64,000 nucleotides of DNA from Asticcacaulis excentricus (GCF_003966695.1 NZ_AP018827.1:310001-374000), one strand, 5' to 3'. Numbered from the stretch's first letter, positions 16,408 to 26,698 are shown. The notes: generated by a model from the sequence alone, not told the origin. Translations and numbers: made by a program.

Positions 16408-16445
16408 GCCCCCTTCGGTCCCTCCGGAGGGGGCTCTTGCTTTTT
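16408..16445 (+). terminator. Terminator of the TerC gene
   Basis: Stem GCCCCCT (16408-16414)/AGGGGGC (16428-16434) followed by TCTTGCTTTTT. Confidence 0.8.
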
Positions 16446-16461
16446 GTGGTGTGACATGGCC

Positions 16462-16567
16462 TTAGAGCGTGTTTCTTTCAGATTGAATCGAAGCCACGCT
16501 CTAAATTTTTGGTTTAACGCGCTTTTTTATCCGAAAAGTGCGTCCCACTTTTCGGAAAGCGCTCTAA
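16462..16567. repeat. Composite palindromic repeat
   Basis: First unit: TTAGAGCGTG ... CACGCTCTAA (16462-16505). Second unit: TCCGAAAAGTG (16530-16540) against CACTTTTCGGA (16546-16556), flanked by GCGC and AGCGCT. The second unit is the dispersed alphaproteobacterial palindrome type and reappears at 34302-34344. It ends just before the cyclo-ligase start. Confidence 0.75.
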
Positions 16568-16573
16568 ACGCTC

Positions 16574-17161
16574 ATGTCAGACGCCAAATCCGCCTTGCGC
16601 CGAGAGATGAAGGGCCGACGGGCCGCGCTGGTCGCCGCATCGCCGGATGCGGGCGAACGGCTGGCCGAGGCCTTTGTGGCGCGCGGGGTTTGGCCTAGGG
16701 CGGCGGTCGTGGCCGGGTTTTACCCCATTAAAGATGAGATCGACCCCCGGCCCCTGATGCGGCACTTGCAGGCGCGCGGCTATGCTCTGGCCTTGCCCCG
16801 TATCGAAGCGGAGGGGCACATGAGCTTCTGCGTCTGTACCCTCGACGCGCCGCTTACGGCAGGGCCGTTTGGCACACAGCAGCCCGGCCCCGACGCGCCG
16901 GAAGTGTTCCCCGATCTCATTCTCGCCCCGCTTCTGGCCTTTGATTGCCAAGGGGGGCGGCTGGGCTATGGCGGCGGCTTTTACGACCGCGCTTTGGACT
17001 ATCTTCGTTCCGTAAATCAGAGTAATGAAAATCCATTGCAAGTGTGGGGCGTGGCCTTTTCCGCTCAGGCGGTCGCCCGCGTGCCCACCGAACCCCACGA
17101 TCAGCGTCTCGATGCCGTCCTCACCGAACAGGGCGTAATCGAGATTAGAAAGAACACCTGA
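16574..17161 (+). CDS. 5-formyltetrahydrofolate cyclo-ligase
   Basis: Converts 5-formyl-THF to 5,10-methenyl-THF with ATP (MTHFS/YgfA family), 195 aa, cytoplasmic. The N-terminal KSALRREMKGRR helix, GFYPIKDEIDPRPL, and the signature LLAFDCQGGRLGYGGGFYDR (about 117-136) for nucleotide and folate binding are all present. The stop overlaps the start of the next gene by one base, so the two are coupled. The start lies a few bases after a palindromic repeat and lacks a clear ribosome site. No 6S RNA, a frequent neighbour of this gene, is recognisable here. Confidence 0.92.
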   Translation: MSDAKSALRREMKGRRAALVAASPDAGERLAEAFVARGVWPRAAVVAGFYPIKDEIDPRPLMRHLQARGYALALPRIEAEGHMSFCVCTLDAPLTAGPFGTQQPGPDAPEVFPDLILAPLLAFDCQGGRLGYGGGFYDRALDYLRSVNQSNENPLQVWGVAFSAQAVARVPTEPHDQRLDAVLTEQGVIEIRKNT

Positions 17162-17994
17162 TGCGTTTTGCTTTTTTCGGTGATGTGGTCGGCCGGGCCG
17201 GCCGCGACGCCGTGTCCGAACATCTGCCCTTTGTGCGCCGGGCGCTTGACCTCGAATTCGTCATCATCAATGCCGAAAACGCCGCTTCTGGTTTTGGCGT
17301 GTCAGAAAACACCGCCAATCAGTTATTTGAGGCGGGGGCGGACTGCCTGACGCTCGGCAATCACTCCTGGGATCAGAAAGAGGCCCTGACCTATATTGTG
17401 CGTGAGCCGCGCCTGATCCGCCCGCTCAACTATCCGCCTCTGGCCGATGTGCCGGGGCGGGGGGTCAATCTGTTTGAAACCGCATCAGGCAAGCGGATTC
17501 TGGTGATGAACGCGCTGGGCCTGGTGCACATGGCGTCGATGGACGACCCCTTCGCGGCGGTGGACAAGGCACTGGAAAGCGCGCCGCTGGGGCTGGTGGC
17601 CGACGCGGTAGTGGTTGATATCCATGCCGAAGCCACCTCCGAAAAGATGGCGATGGGTCATTTCTGCGACGGGCGCGCTTCACTGGTGGTGGGCACCCAC
17701 ACCCATGTGCCGACTGCCGATGCGCAGATCCTGCCCGGCGGCACCGCCTATCAGACCGATGCCGGGGCCTGTGCCGATTACGACAGCGTCATCGGCATGG
17801 ACAAGGAGGAGCCGCTGCGTCGCTTCACCACGCGCATCGGCAAGGAGCGCTATAAGCCCGCCTCCGGCCCCGCGACCCTGTGCGGCGTCTTTGTTGAAAC
17901 GGATGACAAGACGGGGCTGGCCACCCGCATCGAGCCCATCCGCCTGGGCGGACGGCTCAAGACGGTGTTGCCAGAACTTCAGGTTTCGGTTTAG
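17161..17994 (+). CDS. YmdB-family metallophosphoesterase
   Basis: 277-aa calcineurin-like phosphoesterase of the TIGR00282/YmdB group. Metal ligands are in FFGDVVGRAGRD (about 5-16), INAENAASGFG (Asn/Glu), LGNHSWDQKE (about 61-70) and VGTHTHVPTAD (about 178-188). B. subtilis YmdB hydrolyses 2',3'- and 3',5'-cyclic nucleotides and influences RNA turnover. Cytoplasmic. Starts within the TGA of the cyclo-ligase gene (17159-17161). Confidence 0.92.
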   Translation: MRFAFFGDVVGRAGRDAVSEHLPFVRRALDLEFVIINAENAASGFGVSENTANQLFEAGADCLTLGNHSWDQKEALTYIVREPRLIRPLNYPPLADVPGRGVNLFETASGKRILVMNALGLVHMASMDDPFAAVDKALESAPLGLVADAVVVDIHAEATSEKMAMGHFCDGRASLVVGTHTHVPTADAQILPGGTAYQTDAGACADYDSVIGMDKEEPLRRFTTRIGKERYKPASGPATLCGVFVETDDKTGLATRIEPIRLGGRLKTVLPELQVSV

Positions 17995-18059
17995 AAGCTG
18001 GCGCATTCCGGTGATGTAAGGCTCTGACGAAGGGCCAAACTCCCGCCAAACAATCATGT

Positions 18060-18094
18060 GAAAAATCTCGACGGGCCGCCCCGAGAGATTTTTC
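18060..18094 (+). terminator. Terminator after ymdB homologue
   Basis: Perfect 10-bp stem GAAAAATCTC (18060-18069)/GAGATTTTTC (18085-18094); the 3' arm includes the T-run. Confidence 0.7.
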
Positions 18095-18106
18095 GCCTTA
18101 TGGAGC

Positions 18107-18142
18107 CACGTAAAAGATTCGGCTCCGCCGAACTTTTACGTG
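18107..18142 (+). promoter_or_regulatory. Long leader hairpin immediately ahead of yebC
   Basis: CACGTAAAAG (18107-18116) pairs with CTTTTACGTG (18133-18142), and TTCGGC with GCCGAA inside, giving a 16-bp stem with one bulge and a 3-nt loop. It ends 9 nt before the ATG at 18152 and would include or abut the ribosome-binding region. It could modulate yebC translation or act as a second terminator. Confidence 0.55.
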
Positions 18143-18151
18143 AGTGAATCC

Positions 18152-18910
18152 ATGGCTGGCCATAGTAAATTCAAGAACATCATGCACAAGAAGGGCCGCG
18201 CCGATGCGGCCCGTTCCAAGCTGTTTTCCAAGCTGGCGCGCGACATCACCGTGGCCGCCAAGTCGGGTATGCCTGACCCGGCCATGAACCCGCGCCTGCG
18301 TCTGGCGGTCAACAACGCCAAGGCCGAGTCCATGCCGAAGGACAATATCGACCGCGCCATCAAGAAGGGGGCGGCCGGTGAATCCGACAATATGGAAGAA
18401 ATCCGCTACGAAGGTTTCGGGCCGCAAGGCATCGGCATCATCGTCGAAACCCTGACCGATAACCGCAACCGTACCGGCGGCAATGTGCGCTCTTACTTTA
18501 CCAAGTTCGGCGGCAATCTGGGCGAAACCGGTTCGGTCAGCTTCATGTGGGACCGCATGGGCCAGATCGAGTACCCGCTGAAGGCCGGGTCGGCTGATGC
18601 CATCATGGAAGCGGCGATCGAAGCCGGGGCGGCCGATGTCGAAACCGATGAGGACGAGGAAGATGGCGGCCACCTTATCTTCACAGCTTACGAAGACCTC
18701 AACGCCGTGACCGAAGCCGTGGCCAAGTTTTTGGGCGATCCCAAGTCCACCAAGTTCATCTGGAAGCCGCAGACCCTGTCGCCCATTACTGGCGAGCCGG
18801 CCAAGACGCTGATGAAGCTGATCGATGCGCTTAATGATGATGACGACGTGCAGGCGGTCTATGCCAATTTCGACATCTCGGACGAAGAGATGGAAGCGCT
18901 CAGCGCCTGA
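18152..18910 (+). CDS. yebC: YebC/PmpR-family protein
   Basis: Three-domain YebC/TACO1-type protein, 252 aa, cytoplasmic. It opens with the invariant [18 protein letters not shown], followed by [20 protein letters not shown] and [14 protein letters not shown]. The family was long annotated as a transcriptional regulator; recent work ties it to translation of difficult (proline-rich) sequences by the ribosome. An in-frame ATG at 18140 exists, but MAGHSKF at 18152 is the family start. The acidic stretch ETDEDEED (around 170) is usual. A strong hairpin sits directly upstream and a terminator follows. Confidence 0.95.
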   Translation: MAGHSKFKNIMHKKGRADAARSKLFSKLARDITVAAKSGMPDPAMNPRLRLAVNNAKAESMPKDNIDRAIKKGAAGESDNMEEIRYEGFGPQGIGIIVETLTDNRNRTGGNVRSYFTKFGGNLGETGSVSFMWDRMGQIEYPLKAGSADAIMEAAIEAGAADVETDEDEEDGGHLIFTAYEDLNAVTEAVAKFLGDPKSTKFIWKPQTLSPITGEPAKTLMKLIDALNDDDDVQAVYANFDISDEEMEALSA

Positions 18911-18917
18911 TCATCAG

Positions 18918-18945
18918 CCCCTCCGGAAACGGAGGGGTTTTTGTT
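18918..18945 (+). terminator. Terminator of yebC
   Basis: Stem CCCCTCCG/CGGAGGGG with a GAAA tetraloop, then TTTTTGTTT. Confidence 0.92.
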
Positions 18946-19042
18946 TGAATAAGGCCACGCCAGAAATTTTGAGCGTAGAGTTTGCCCTAACTTTGCCTCT
19001 TCATATTGATTTCGATTGCGCGCCGTCGCACATAGGCACCTC

Positions 19043-19843
19043 ATGACTGAAACGCCTGATCCTTCCAAACCGGGGCGCGATGCCGCCAACAGCCCGCTGC
19101 CTCTGTGGCGGCGCTGCTGCCAGTTCCTGTTTGAGATGGATGCCAAGACGGTGCGCGCCATTTGGGTGACGTTGGCTCTGTTTGCCATGATTGGCGTGGT
19201 TTTCCTGATCGGCAAGACCGACTTCGGCCATGAGGTGACGCACGAATTCGAGCTATGGATGGCCGAATACAGGGATTCCCCCTGGGGTATCTTTATCGTC
19301 ATCGCCGTATTTACGCTGTCGGCCTATATCGGCGCGCCGCAGTTTGTGCTGATCGCGGCCTGTGTGGTGGCCTTCGGGCCGTGGCTGGGTTTCTTCTATT
19401 CGTGGGTGGCGACTGTCGTGTCCGGGGCCATCACCTTCTATACGGGCCGGATTATCGGGGCGGATACGTTCAACCGCATCGGCGGCGGGCATCTGGGGCG
19501 GCTGTCGGACTATATCGGCCGAAACGCCTTTTCGGCCTCTTTTATCGTGCGCAACGTCCCTTCGGCGCCGTTCATCATTGTCAACATGGCCTTTGGCGTG
19601 TCCAAAGCCCCGTTCACCGGGTTCATACTCGGGCTGGCGCTGGGCTCGATACCCAAGACGGCGCTGGTGGCGCTGTTTGGCAATGTCTTTACGCGCATCG
19701 TCGAGGGCGACGAATGGAAGGGCACCGCCTTGATCGCGCTGATCGGGCTGGCCTGGCTTGGCGTTGTCATTCTGGCCAGACACCTGATCACCAAATGGCG
19801 CGAAGGCCGCAGCGCCGCGGGAGAGACTGACCAAAATCAATAG
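19043..19843 (+). CDS. TVP38/TMEM64 (VTT/DedA-like) membrane protein
   Basis: 266-aa inner-membrane protein of the SNARE-associated/VTT superfamily, probable lipid scramblase or flippase. A hydrophilic N-terminus is followed by helices at about 38-58 and 85-105, then the VTT core with a re-entrant region, GAITFYTGRIIG, and FIVRNVPSAPFIIVNMAFGVS, where the conserved Arg and Pro sit. Start chosen at the ATG 19043; a further in-frame ATG exists at 19016. The ribosome site is weak in both cases. Likely transcribed on its own. Confidence 0.85.
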   Translation: MTETPDPSKPGRDAANSPLPLWRRCCQFLFEMDAKTVRAIWVTLALFAMIGVVFLIGKTDFGHEVTHEFELWMAEYRDSPWGIFIVIAVFTLSAYIGAPQFVLIAACVVAFGPWLGFFYSWVATVVSGAITFYTGRIIGADTFNRIGGGHLGRLSDYIGRNAFSASFIVRNVPSAPFIIVNMAFGVSKAPFTGFILGLALGSIPKTALVALFGNVFTRIVEGDEWKGTALIALIGLAWLGVVILARHLITKWREGRSAAGETDQNQ

Positions 19844-20026
19844 TTTACCGTTATGCGTTTCAAGGTGATTCGAAGTTTTTTTTTGAAAGCCTTGAAATTG
19901 ACGCGAGATAAGGGCAAGGGAGTTTTCCCCTTGCGGACGGCGCGTGTTTTCGCGGCGCGACGCCCTTAACGGGGCGTACGCGCCGCCGGTATCCCGGCCA
20001 CCTCCCAGACAAATTTCTCGTGGTAG

Positions 20027-21076
<1,050 letters not shown>

Positions 21077-21095
21077 GCCTGAACAGGTGAGGGCG

Positions 21096-21162
21096 GGGCC
21101 GAAAAATTGTCGGCCCTGTCATCAGACCGTCTACTATTTCCTTGATAGTTTCGGACCGAAAC
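21096..21162 (+). promoter_or_regulatory. Hairpin and palindrome between mreB and mreC
   Basis: GGGCCGA (21096-21102) pairs with TCGGCCC (21110-21116), an attenuator-like stem after mreB. GTTTCGG-A-CCGAAAC (21148-21162) is a perfect 15-bp palindrome 55 bp before mreC. Together they suggest that mreB levels are set separately from mreCD. Confidence 0.5.
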
Positions 21163-21216
21163 TTGCAGTATCTGTCCTCTGAGTGAGGGTCCGGGTGGGC
21201 CCGGAGGGAAGTCAGC

Positions 21217-22350
21217 GTGCGATACGGGGATAACCAGCCTTTTGAACATCTGAAACTGCCCATTACGTGGGGAGTGATGATCCTTGTCGCCGCCATTTGC
21301 GTGGTCGCGGCATTGCTGTTTCTGGGTGACCGGCGCGGGGGGCTGGATGCGGCGGCCTATGGCAACAGGGCCGGCTTCGACCGGGCGGCTGCCAAAAGCA
21401 ACAATCTTCTGTCCTCCCCGGCGCACTTCGTCAGCGACCGCACCAATGGCATCGAGGACTATTTCTTCGCCGTCAGCGAAAACCGCGTCCTGAAACAGAA
21501 GATTGTCGAGCTGGAGCGCTATCGCGACGAGTATCGCAAGGCCAGGGAACTGAACCGCCGCTATGAGGTTCTGCTCAATCTGCGTACCGAACCCGAAGTC
21601 GAAAGCGTCTCGGCGCGTTCGGTGTCGGTATCGCGCGGTCCGTTCAACAACAATCGCTTGATTGATGCGGGGTCATCCAGAGGCCTCGCCTTTGGTAATC
21701 CGGTGATTAATGAACACGGGCTGGTTGGCCGTGTGGTGGGCGTGAGCCCGGACGTCAGCCGCGTGCTGATGGTCACCGATGTCGTCAGCCGTGTGCCGGT
21801 CATGGTGGCGCGCACCGACGCACGCGCCATGATGGTGGGCGACGGGGGCGGGTTTCCGCGTCTGGAGTTTGTGCGTGGCGGGCCGGACGTGCTCAAAAAA
21901 GGCGATCAGATACTGACGTCAGGTGACGGCGGCATCTTCCCGCGTGGCCTGCCGGTAGGGGAGGCCCGTCGCGGCGTCGATGGCGTCTGGCGCGTTGACC
22001 TTTATACCAATCGCGGACCCGTTGATCTGGTCAAGGTCATGAAGTTCAAGGATTTCAGCCAGCTTCCGCGTGCCGAAGAGGTGCTGCGCACGCCGCTGGT
22101 CACCGACGTGCTGCCGCCACCGCCCCCGACGGCGGCCGCGACCACGCACAGCGCCAGCGCCTCAAGCGCTACCGTGTCCGCAAGCGGAGCCGCCGTCAGC
22201 TCTGCCGCTTCCAGCGCCAATCCGGTCAGTGTTGCGCGGCCACGCCCGACGCCGGTGTCGTCCCCCGCCGCACAGACGCCACGTCCGCAACCCGTTCCGG
22301 CCCCTGAGGCGCCGGCGTCGGCCTCGTCCGCCAGCGTCAGCGGAGGCTGA
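21217..22350 (+). CDS. mreC: Rod-shape-determining protein MreC
   Basis: Bitopic protein of 377 aa that couples MreB to periplasmic wall synthases. One N-terminal TM helix (about 16-36), a coiled coil (about 80-110, LKQKIVELERYRDEYRKARE), the two beta-barrel periplasmic core (about 115-275), then a long Ala/Ser/Pro-rich tail (about 295-377) that is probably disordered. GTG start with a strong GGAGGG ribosome site at 21202-21207. Confidence 0.95.
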   Translation: MRYGDNQPFEHLKLPITWGVMILVAAICVVAALLFLGDRRGGLDAAAYGNRAGFDRAAAKSNNLLSSPAHFVSDRTNGIEDYFFAVSENRVLKQKIVELERYRDEYRKARELNRRYEVLLNLRTEPEVESVSARSVSVSRGPFNNNRLIDAGSSRGLAFGNPVINEHGLVGRVVGVSPDVSRVLMVTDVVSRVPVMVARTDARAMMVGDGGGFPRLEFVRGGPDVLKKGDQILTSGDGGIFPRGLPVGEARRGVDGVWRVDLYTNRGPVDLVKVMKFKDFSQLPRAEEVLRTPLVTDVLPPPPPTAAATTHSASASSATVSASGAAVSSAASSANPVSVARPRPTPVSSPAAQTPRPQPVPAPEAPASASSASVSGG

Positions 22351-22354
22351 GGCC

Positions 22355-22978
22355 ATGCTGGCTCCGCAACGCCGTCCCCGCTCATCGTCCACCCGCAGCA
22401 TGACGCCGTCGGCCAGCCGCCGCGCGCGCCTGTACAAGGCGCTGTTTGAAAACCGCACACCGCGTCGCGGATCCGGGGGCATAGTCGGGCCGCAGGACTG
22501 GTTGCTCTATCCGGCCCTGTTGGCGGTTCTGGCGACGCTGGTGCTGGCCACCGACCTGCCTTTGCCGTTTGGGCTCGATCTGCCGGAACCGGTGTGGCCT
22601 GTGGCGCTGGCCTTTGCTTGGCCGCTGATCCGCCCCAGCTTTATCGCGCCGGTCCTGCTGGGCCTGATGGGCTTGTTTCTCGACTATTTCTGGGGCGCGC
22701 CACTCGGCTTCTACGTCATTGGCCTGATGGCGGTCCACGCGGCGACGCTGATCATCCGCAGCTATATTGTGGGGCAGGACACTTGGGTGGTCATTGGGGC
22801 CTATACCCTTGCTGTTCTGTTGTTTTTTACGCTCGGCGTGATCATGACCACGCTCGATTCCGGTGTTGTGCCGCGCCTGATCAGCGTGTTTGAACAGATG
22901 CTGGCCACCTGGTGTCTGGTGGTCGTGGTGCTGATCCTGCTTGAGCGCTTTCTCAACAGCGATGTGAGGTTCAATTGA
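22355..22978 (+). CDS. mreD: Rod-shape-determining protein MreD
   Basis: Polytopic inner-membrane component of the elongasome, 207 aa. A basic N-terminus rich in Arg/Ser is followed by about five TM helices including the typical LLGLMGLFLDYFWGAPLG segment. Start set at the ATG 22355 after GGAGGCTGAGG; the longer open frame upstream overlaps mreC and is not the gene. Its last codons overlap the PBP2 start by 4 nt. Confidence 0.92.
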   Translation: MLAPQRRPRSSSTRSMTPSASRRARLYKALFENRTPRRGSGGIVGPQDWLLYPALLAVLATLVLATDLPLPFGLDLPEPVWPVALAFAWPLIRPSFIAPVLLGLMGLFLDYFWGAPLGFYVIGLMAVHAATLIIRSYIVGQDTWVVIGAYTLAVLLFFTLGVIMTTLDSGVVPRLISVFEQMLATWCLVVVVLILLERFLNSDVRFN

Positions 22979-24954
22979 GCGAACCTTCCATCTTTTTTGA
23001 GGACGTTAACGAGAAGCAGGGGACGTTCCATCGCCGCATCTTTCTGATGGGCGGCGTGACAGCGCTGGGTATCTTTGCGCTGGGCGGGCAACTGGCGCTG
23101 CTTCAGATCGTGCAGGGCGGCAAGTACAAGCGCCTGTCGGCAGCCAATCAGTTCAATTTTCGCGTCGTGCCGCCACCGCGTGGCAAGATTCTGGACCGCA
23201 ATGGCAATGTTATTGCCGGGAACCGTCCGTCGTTTCGCGTGCTGATCATCCGCAATGAAATCGACGATCTCGACGACACGCTGGATCAGATTTCCTACGT
23301 CCTGCCGCAGGTGCAGGACAACCGCCGCCGCATCGTGCGCGATATCAACCAGTCGCAGCGTTTTGTGCCCACTGTGGTGGCGGCTGACCTCACCTGGGAG
23401 GAGTTTTCGCGGGTCAATCTGTTTGCCGCCGAAATCCCCGGCGTGCAGGCAGTGATGGACGAAATCCGCGTCTATCACTATGGCGGGGCCTTTTCGCACG
23501 TCGTGGGCTATGTCTCGAAAATTTCCGAAAAGGACCTTGAGGCCGAAGGAGAAAACCCCGATCCGCTTCTGCTGCATCCGGGCTTTCGCATCGGCAAGCA
23601 GGGGGTGGAAAAGGCCTTTGACAAGCAGCTTCGCGGCGTGGCGGGGGCCCAGAAGATCGAGGTTAATGCGCGCGGTAACATCGTTGCCGAAGACCCAGAT
23701 GGCACGCGCCCGCCCACACCGGGCGAAGACATTACGCTGACGCTGGATGCCGAGGTGCAGGCGCGCGCGCTTGAGGTGTTCGAACAGGATTCTGGCAGTG
23801 CGGTGCTGCTCAACATCCACACGGGCGAAATCCTGTGCATGGTGTCGGCGCCGTCCTTCGATCCCAACCTGTTCGTGTCGGGTATCTCGTCCAAGGCCTA
23901 TAAGCTGCTGAACGAGTATGAGCGGCGTCCTCTGCTGGACAAGGCGATTGGCTCGACCTTTGCGCCGGGTTCGACCTTCAAGATGGCGACGGCCCTGTCC
24001 TTCCTCGACTACGGTATCGACCCGACCGAGAAGGTGGTCTGCCGCGGCTCCTACCGTTACGGTAACCGCACCTTCCGTTGCCACGGCGTGCATGGGGCTG
24101 TCGATATGCGCCATGCGCTGAAATTTTCGTGCGACACCTATTTCTACCACATGTGCAACCGCCCCGGTGTGGATCGCATCGCGGCTATGGCTCACAAGCT
24201 GGGTCTGGGCGAGCTGTTCGATCTGGAGATCGAGGGGCAGAAGTCCGGTCTTGTGCCAACGACCGAATGGAAACGGAACTATTTCGATGGCACCCGTAAC
24301 CGTCCCAAGGACCCCAAATGGCATCTCGGTGAAACCCTGTCGGTGGCCATCGGGCAGGGCTATACGACGGTGTCTGCCCTGCAACTGGCCGTCTATGTGT
24401 CGCGCATCGCCAATGGTGGCAAGGCCGTCACGCCGCACCTGATCAAGAAGATCGGGGCGGTAGATAAGGATTTTGATTTCAAGCCGCTGGGTATCCCGCC
24501 GGAGCATATTCAGATCGTGCGCGACGGCATGGAGATGGTGTCCAACGACGCGGACGGCACGGCGTTTCGTAACTCTCAGCTCAATCTGGGTGACATGAAG
24601 ATGGCCGGCAAGACGGGTACGGCGCAGGTCATCAACTATGACCGCGCCGGCACGCGCAAGGCGACGCAGTGGAAGAACAAGGACCACGGCCTTTTCGTCT
24701 GCTACGCGCCGGTCGATAATCCACGCTACGCCATGGCGGTCATCGTGCAGCACGGTATCGCCGGGGGTCGCTTCGCCGCTCCGAAGGCGCGTGAGATCAT
24801 GAAGGTGGCCCTGCTCAAAGACCCTGAGCTTCAGGCGCGTATCGTCGCGCCGCCGCCGCCGGAGCCGGTCGAAGCCGCCGAAACCGCGCCGCCTGAGGTC
24901 GAAAGCACCGAAGTCGCGCCGGAAAGCAACGAATACATCCCTCCCGTACCCTGA
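22975..24954 (+). CDS. mrdA: Penicillin-binding protein 2 (elongation transpeptidase)
   Basis: Class B PBP that cross-links peptidoglycan in lateral wall growth, 659 aa. N-terminal TM anchor (about 20-45), pedestal domain, then the transpeptidase domain with the active-site Ser333 in PGSTFK and Lys546 in KTGT. TTG start overlapping the mreD stop (TTGA), so translation is coupled. A short Pro/Glu-rich C-terminal tail (about 615-659). Works with RodA, encoded next. Confidence 0.95.
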   Translation: MSEPSIFFEDVNEKQGTFHRRIFLMGGVTALGIFALGGQLALLQIVQGGKYKRLSAANQFNFRVVPPPRGKILDRNGNVIAGNRPSFRVLIIRNEIDDLDDTLDQISYVLPQVQDNRRRIVRDINQSQRFVPTVVAADLTWEEFSRVNLFAAEIPGVQAVMDEIRVYHYGGAFSHVVGYVSKISEKDLEAEGENPDPLLLHPGFRIGKQGVEKAFDKQLRGVAGAQKIEVNARGNIVAEDPDGTRPPTPGEDITLTLDAEVQARALEVFEQDSGSAVLLNIHTGEILCMVSAPSFDPNLFVSGISSKAYKLLNEYERRPLLDKAIGSTFAPGSTFKMATALSFLDYGIDPTEKVVCRGSYRYGNRTFRCHGVHGAVDMRHALKFSCDTYFYHMCNRPGVDRIAAMAHKLGLGELFDLEIEGQKSGLVPTTEWKRNYFDGTRNRPKDPKWHLGETLSVAIGQGYTTVSALQLAVYVSRIANGGKAVTPHLIKKIGAVDKDFDFKPLGIPPEHIQIVRDGMEMVSNDADGTAFRNSQLNLGDMKMAGKTGTAQVINYDRAGTRKATQWKNKDHGLFVCYAPVDNPRYAMAVIVQHGIAGGRFAAPKAREIMKVALLKDPELQARIVAPPPPEPVEAAETAPPEVESTEVAPESNEYIPPVP

Positions 24955-24961
24955 GGATTCC

Positions 24962-26125
24962 ATGGCCGAAAGCGCAATGACCCGGCGGGGCGAACGCGAA
25001 CGTTATGACATCAAGCTGCTTCAGGTGGACTGGGGCTTTGCGCTGGTGCTGTCGCTGATTGCCGGCATCGGCGTGCTGGTCCTCTATTCGGTAGGCGGCA
25101 TGTCGTGGGAGCCGTGGGCCTACAATCACGTTCTGCGTTTTGGCCTGTGTTTCCTCTTCATGATCGTGCTGGCCCTGGTCGATCTGCGCTGGTGGATGTT
25201 GCTGGCCTATCCGGCCTATGGGGTATCGCTGCTGCTGCTGGTGGCCGTGGAACTGGTCGGGGATGTGCGTATGGGGGCGCAGCGCTGGCTGGAAATCGGG
25301 TCCTTCTCCATGCAGCCGTCTGAATTCATGAAGCTGTCTATCGTGATGGCTCTGGCGCGCTGGTATCATGAAGCGGGGACCAAGGACGCGGTGCTGTCGT
25401 GGAAGCTGCTGATCCCCTTTACCATGATCATGGCCCCTGTGCTGCTGGTGGCGCACCAGCCCGATCTGGGCACGGCCATGCTGATCCTTCTGACCGGGAT
25501 TACGGTGATGATCGTGGCCGGGCTCGACTGGCGCATTATCGGCACCGCAGCCGTGGGCGGCGCGGTCGCCATTCCGTTCTTCGTGCTGTTCGTGATGCAC
25601 GACTATCAGCGCAAACGCGTCCTGACCTTCCTCAATCCCGAAGCCGACCCGTCCGGCGACGGTTACCACATCCTGCAATCCAAGATCGCCATTGGCTCTG
25701 GTGGTTTGCTGGGTAAGGGGCTGGGGCTGGGGTCGCAGTCGCAACTGAGCTTCCTGCCGGAAAAACACACCGACTTTATTCTGGCGGCAGTGGGTGAGGA
25801 GCTAGGGTTCCTTGGGGCGTTTACGGTGTTTGCCCTCTATGCGCTGGCTATCTTTATGGCCTTGCGTATTGCCTCCTTATCGCATTCGCACTTCGGGCGG
25901 TTGGCGGCGGCGGGGGTGACGGCGACCTTCGCGCTCTATGTGCTGATCAACGGCGCCATGGTGATGGGGCTGGCCCCTGTGGTGGGTGTGCCGCAACCGC
26001 TTCTGTCCTATGGCGGCTCGGTCATGACCACGGTGATGATTGGCTTTGGCTTGGTTATGGGGGTAAAGGTGCATCGTTATCAGGAGTTGCCGCGCACCCA
26101 GTCCTTCCTGTCGCATTTTGAATAA
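24962..26125 (+). CDS. rodA: SEDS glycosyltransferase RodA
   Basis: Polytopic (about 10 TM) peptidoglycan polymerase of 387 aa that partners PBP2. SEDS hallmarks are visible: GAQRWLEIGSFSMQPSEFMK (about 100-119), HQPDLGTAMLIL with the catalytic Asp, and LPEKHTDFILAAVGEELGFLG (about 264-284). Starts 7 bp after the PBP2 stop. Completes the elongasome operon. Confidence 0.96.
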   Translation: MAESAMTRRGERERYDIKLLQVDWGFALVLSLIAGIGVLVLYSVGGMSWEPWAYNHVLRFGLCFLFMIVLALVDLRWWMLLAYPAYGVSLLLLVAVELVGDVRMGAQRWLEIGSFSMQPSEFMKLSIVMALARWYHEAGTKDAVLSWKLLIPFTMIMAPVLLVAHQPDLGTAMLILLTGITVMIVAGLDWRIIGTAAVGGAVAIPFFVLFVMHDYQRKRVLTFLNPEADPSGDGYHILQSKIAIGSGGLLGKGLGLGSQSQLSFLPEKHTDFILAAVGEELGFLGAFTVFALYALAIFMALRIASLSHSHFGRLAAAGVTATFALYVLINGAMVMGLAPVVGVPQPLLSYGGSVMTTVMIGFGLVMGVKVHRYQELPRTQSFLSHFE

Positions 26126-26158
26126 AAGCGCTTCCGGCAGGCGCGAAAGAAACAGACT

Positions 26159-26698
26159 ATGGATTTTGAAGAACTGATCGAACTGGCGCGCGACTCCTAT
26201 GTGGGGCAATTTGCGCACTTTGCCGATGTGCAAGCCAAGGCCCATCCCGGCGGCGTGGCCGAGGTCAAGCTGGAGGTTTCGGTCGAGGCCGGACTTTACC
26301 GGTCGCTTTACTGCGCCGACTATATGACCGGCCCGGCGGAGGACGACGCGCCGCAGATCGTCGAACTGTCGCCCGATGAAGAGGTGGCTTTTGACCCCAT
26401 AGTGGTGACGCTGAATGAGCTGGAAATGACGGTCGAAGCGCTCGACTGGCACGAGATGAACCTGACCCTGACCGGTGCGCCGGAAACGCTTCAGGGATTG
26501 GAGGCGTGGTTTGAAACCTGGTTCGATCCGGAAGACCGCAATGTCGATCTGGACTCGCGCTTTTCCGGCCATATCCATTCGCTGCTGGTCGATGCCGACC
26601 ACCTGCACGTCGATTTTGGTACCGCCCCGGTGCAGGCCCTGATCGATCTGCTGCTGCTGATCGAGATGAACGGCTGCACGGCAGTGCGGGTGTTTTAA
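26159..26698 (+). CDS. Uncharacterised acidic protein downstream of rodA
   Basis: 179-aa cytoplasmic protein with no motif I recognise. It is strongly acidic (many Glu/Asp, for example PAEDDAPQIVELSPDEEV at about 59-76), with an alternating beta/alpha character and a hydrophobic C-terminal helix (VQALIDLLLLIEMNG). It lies 33 bp after rodA on the same strand and reads directly into the next gene, so it may be co-transcribed with the cell-shape operon. Ribosome site weak. Codon use matches its neighbours, so it is probably a true gene. Confidence 0.75.
   Translation: MDFEELIELARDSYVGQFAHFADVQAKAHPGGVAEVKLEVSVEAGLYRSLYCADYMTGPAEDDAPQIVELSPDEEVAFDPIVVTLNELEMTVEALDWHEMNLTLTGAPETLQGLEAWFETWFDPEDRNVDLDSRFSGHIHSLLVDADHLHVDFGTAPVQALIDLLLLIEMNGCTAVRVF

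Noticed and set aside
16402-16573. 6S RNA next to the formyl-THF cyclo-ligase gene
   Set aside because: The interval is a terminator plus palindromic repeats; no long bulged 6S-type hairpin is visible.
22801-24963. 720-codon open frame opposite PBP2 and mreD
   Set aside because: Antisense shadow of GC-rich coding sequence; composition dominated by Arg, His, Asp and no recognisable domain, while the plus strand encodes intact MreD and PBP2.
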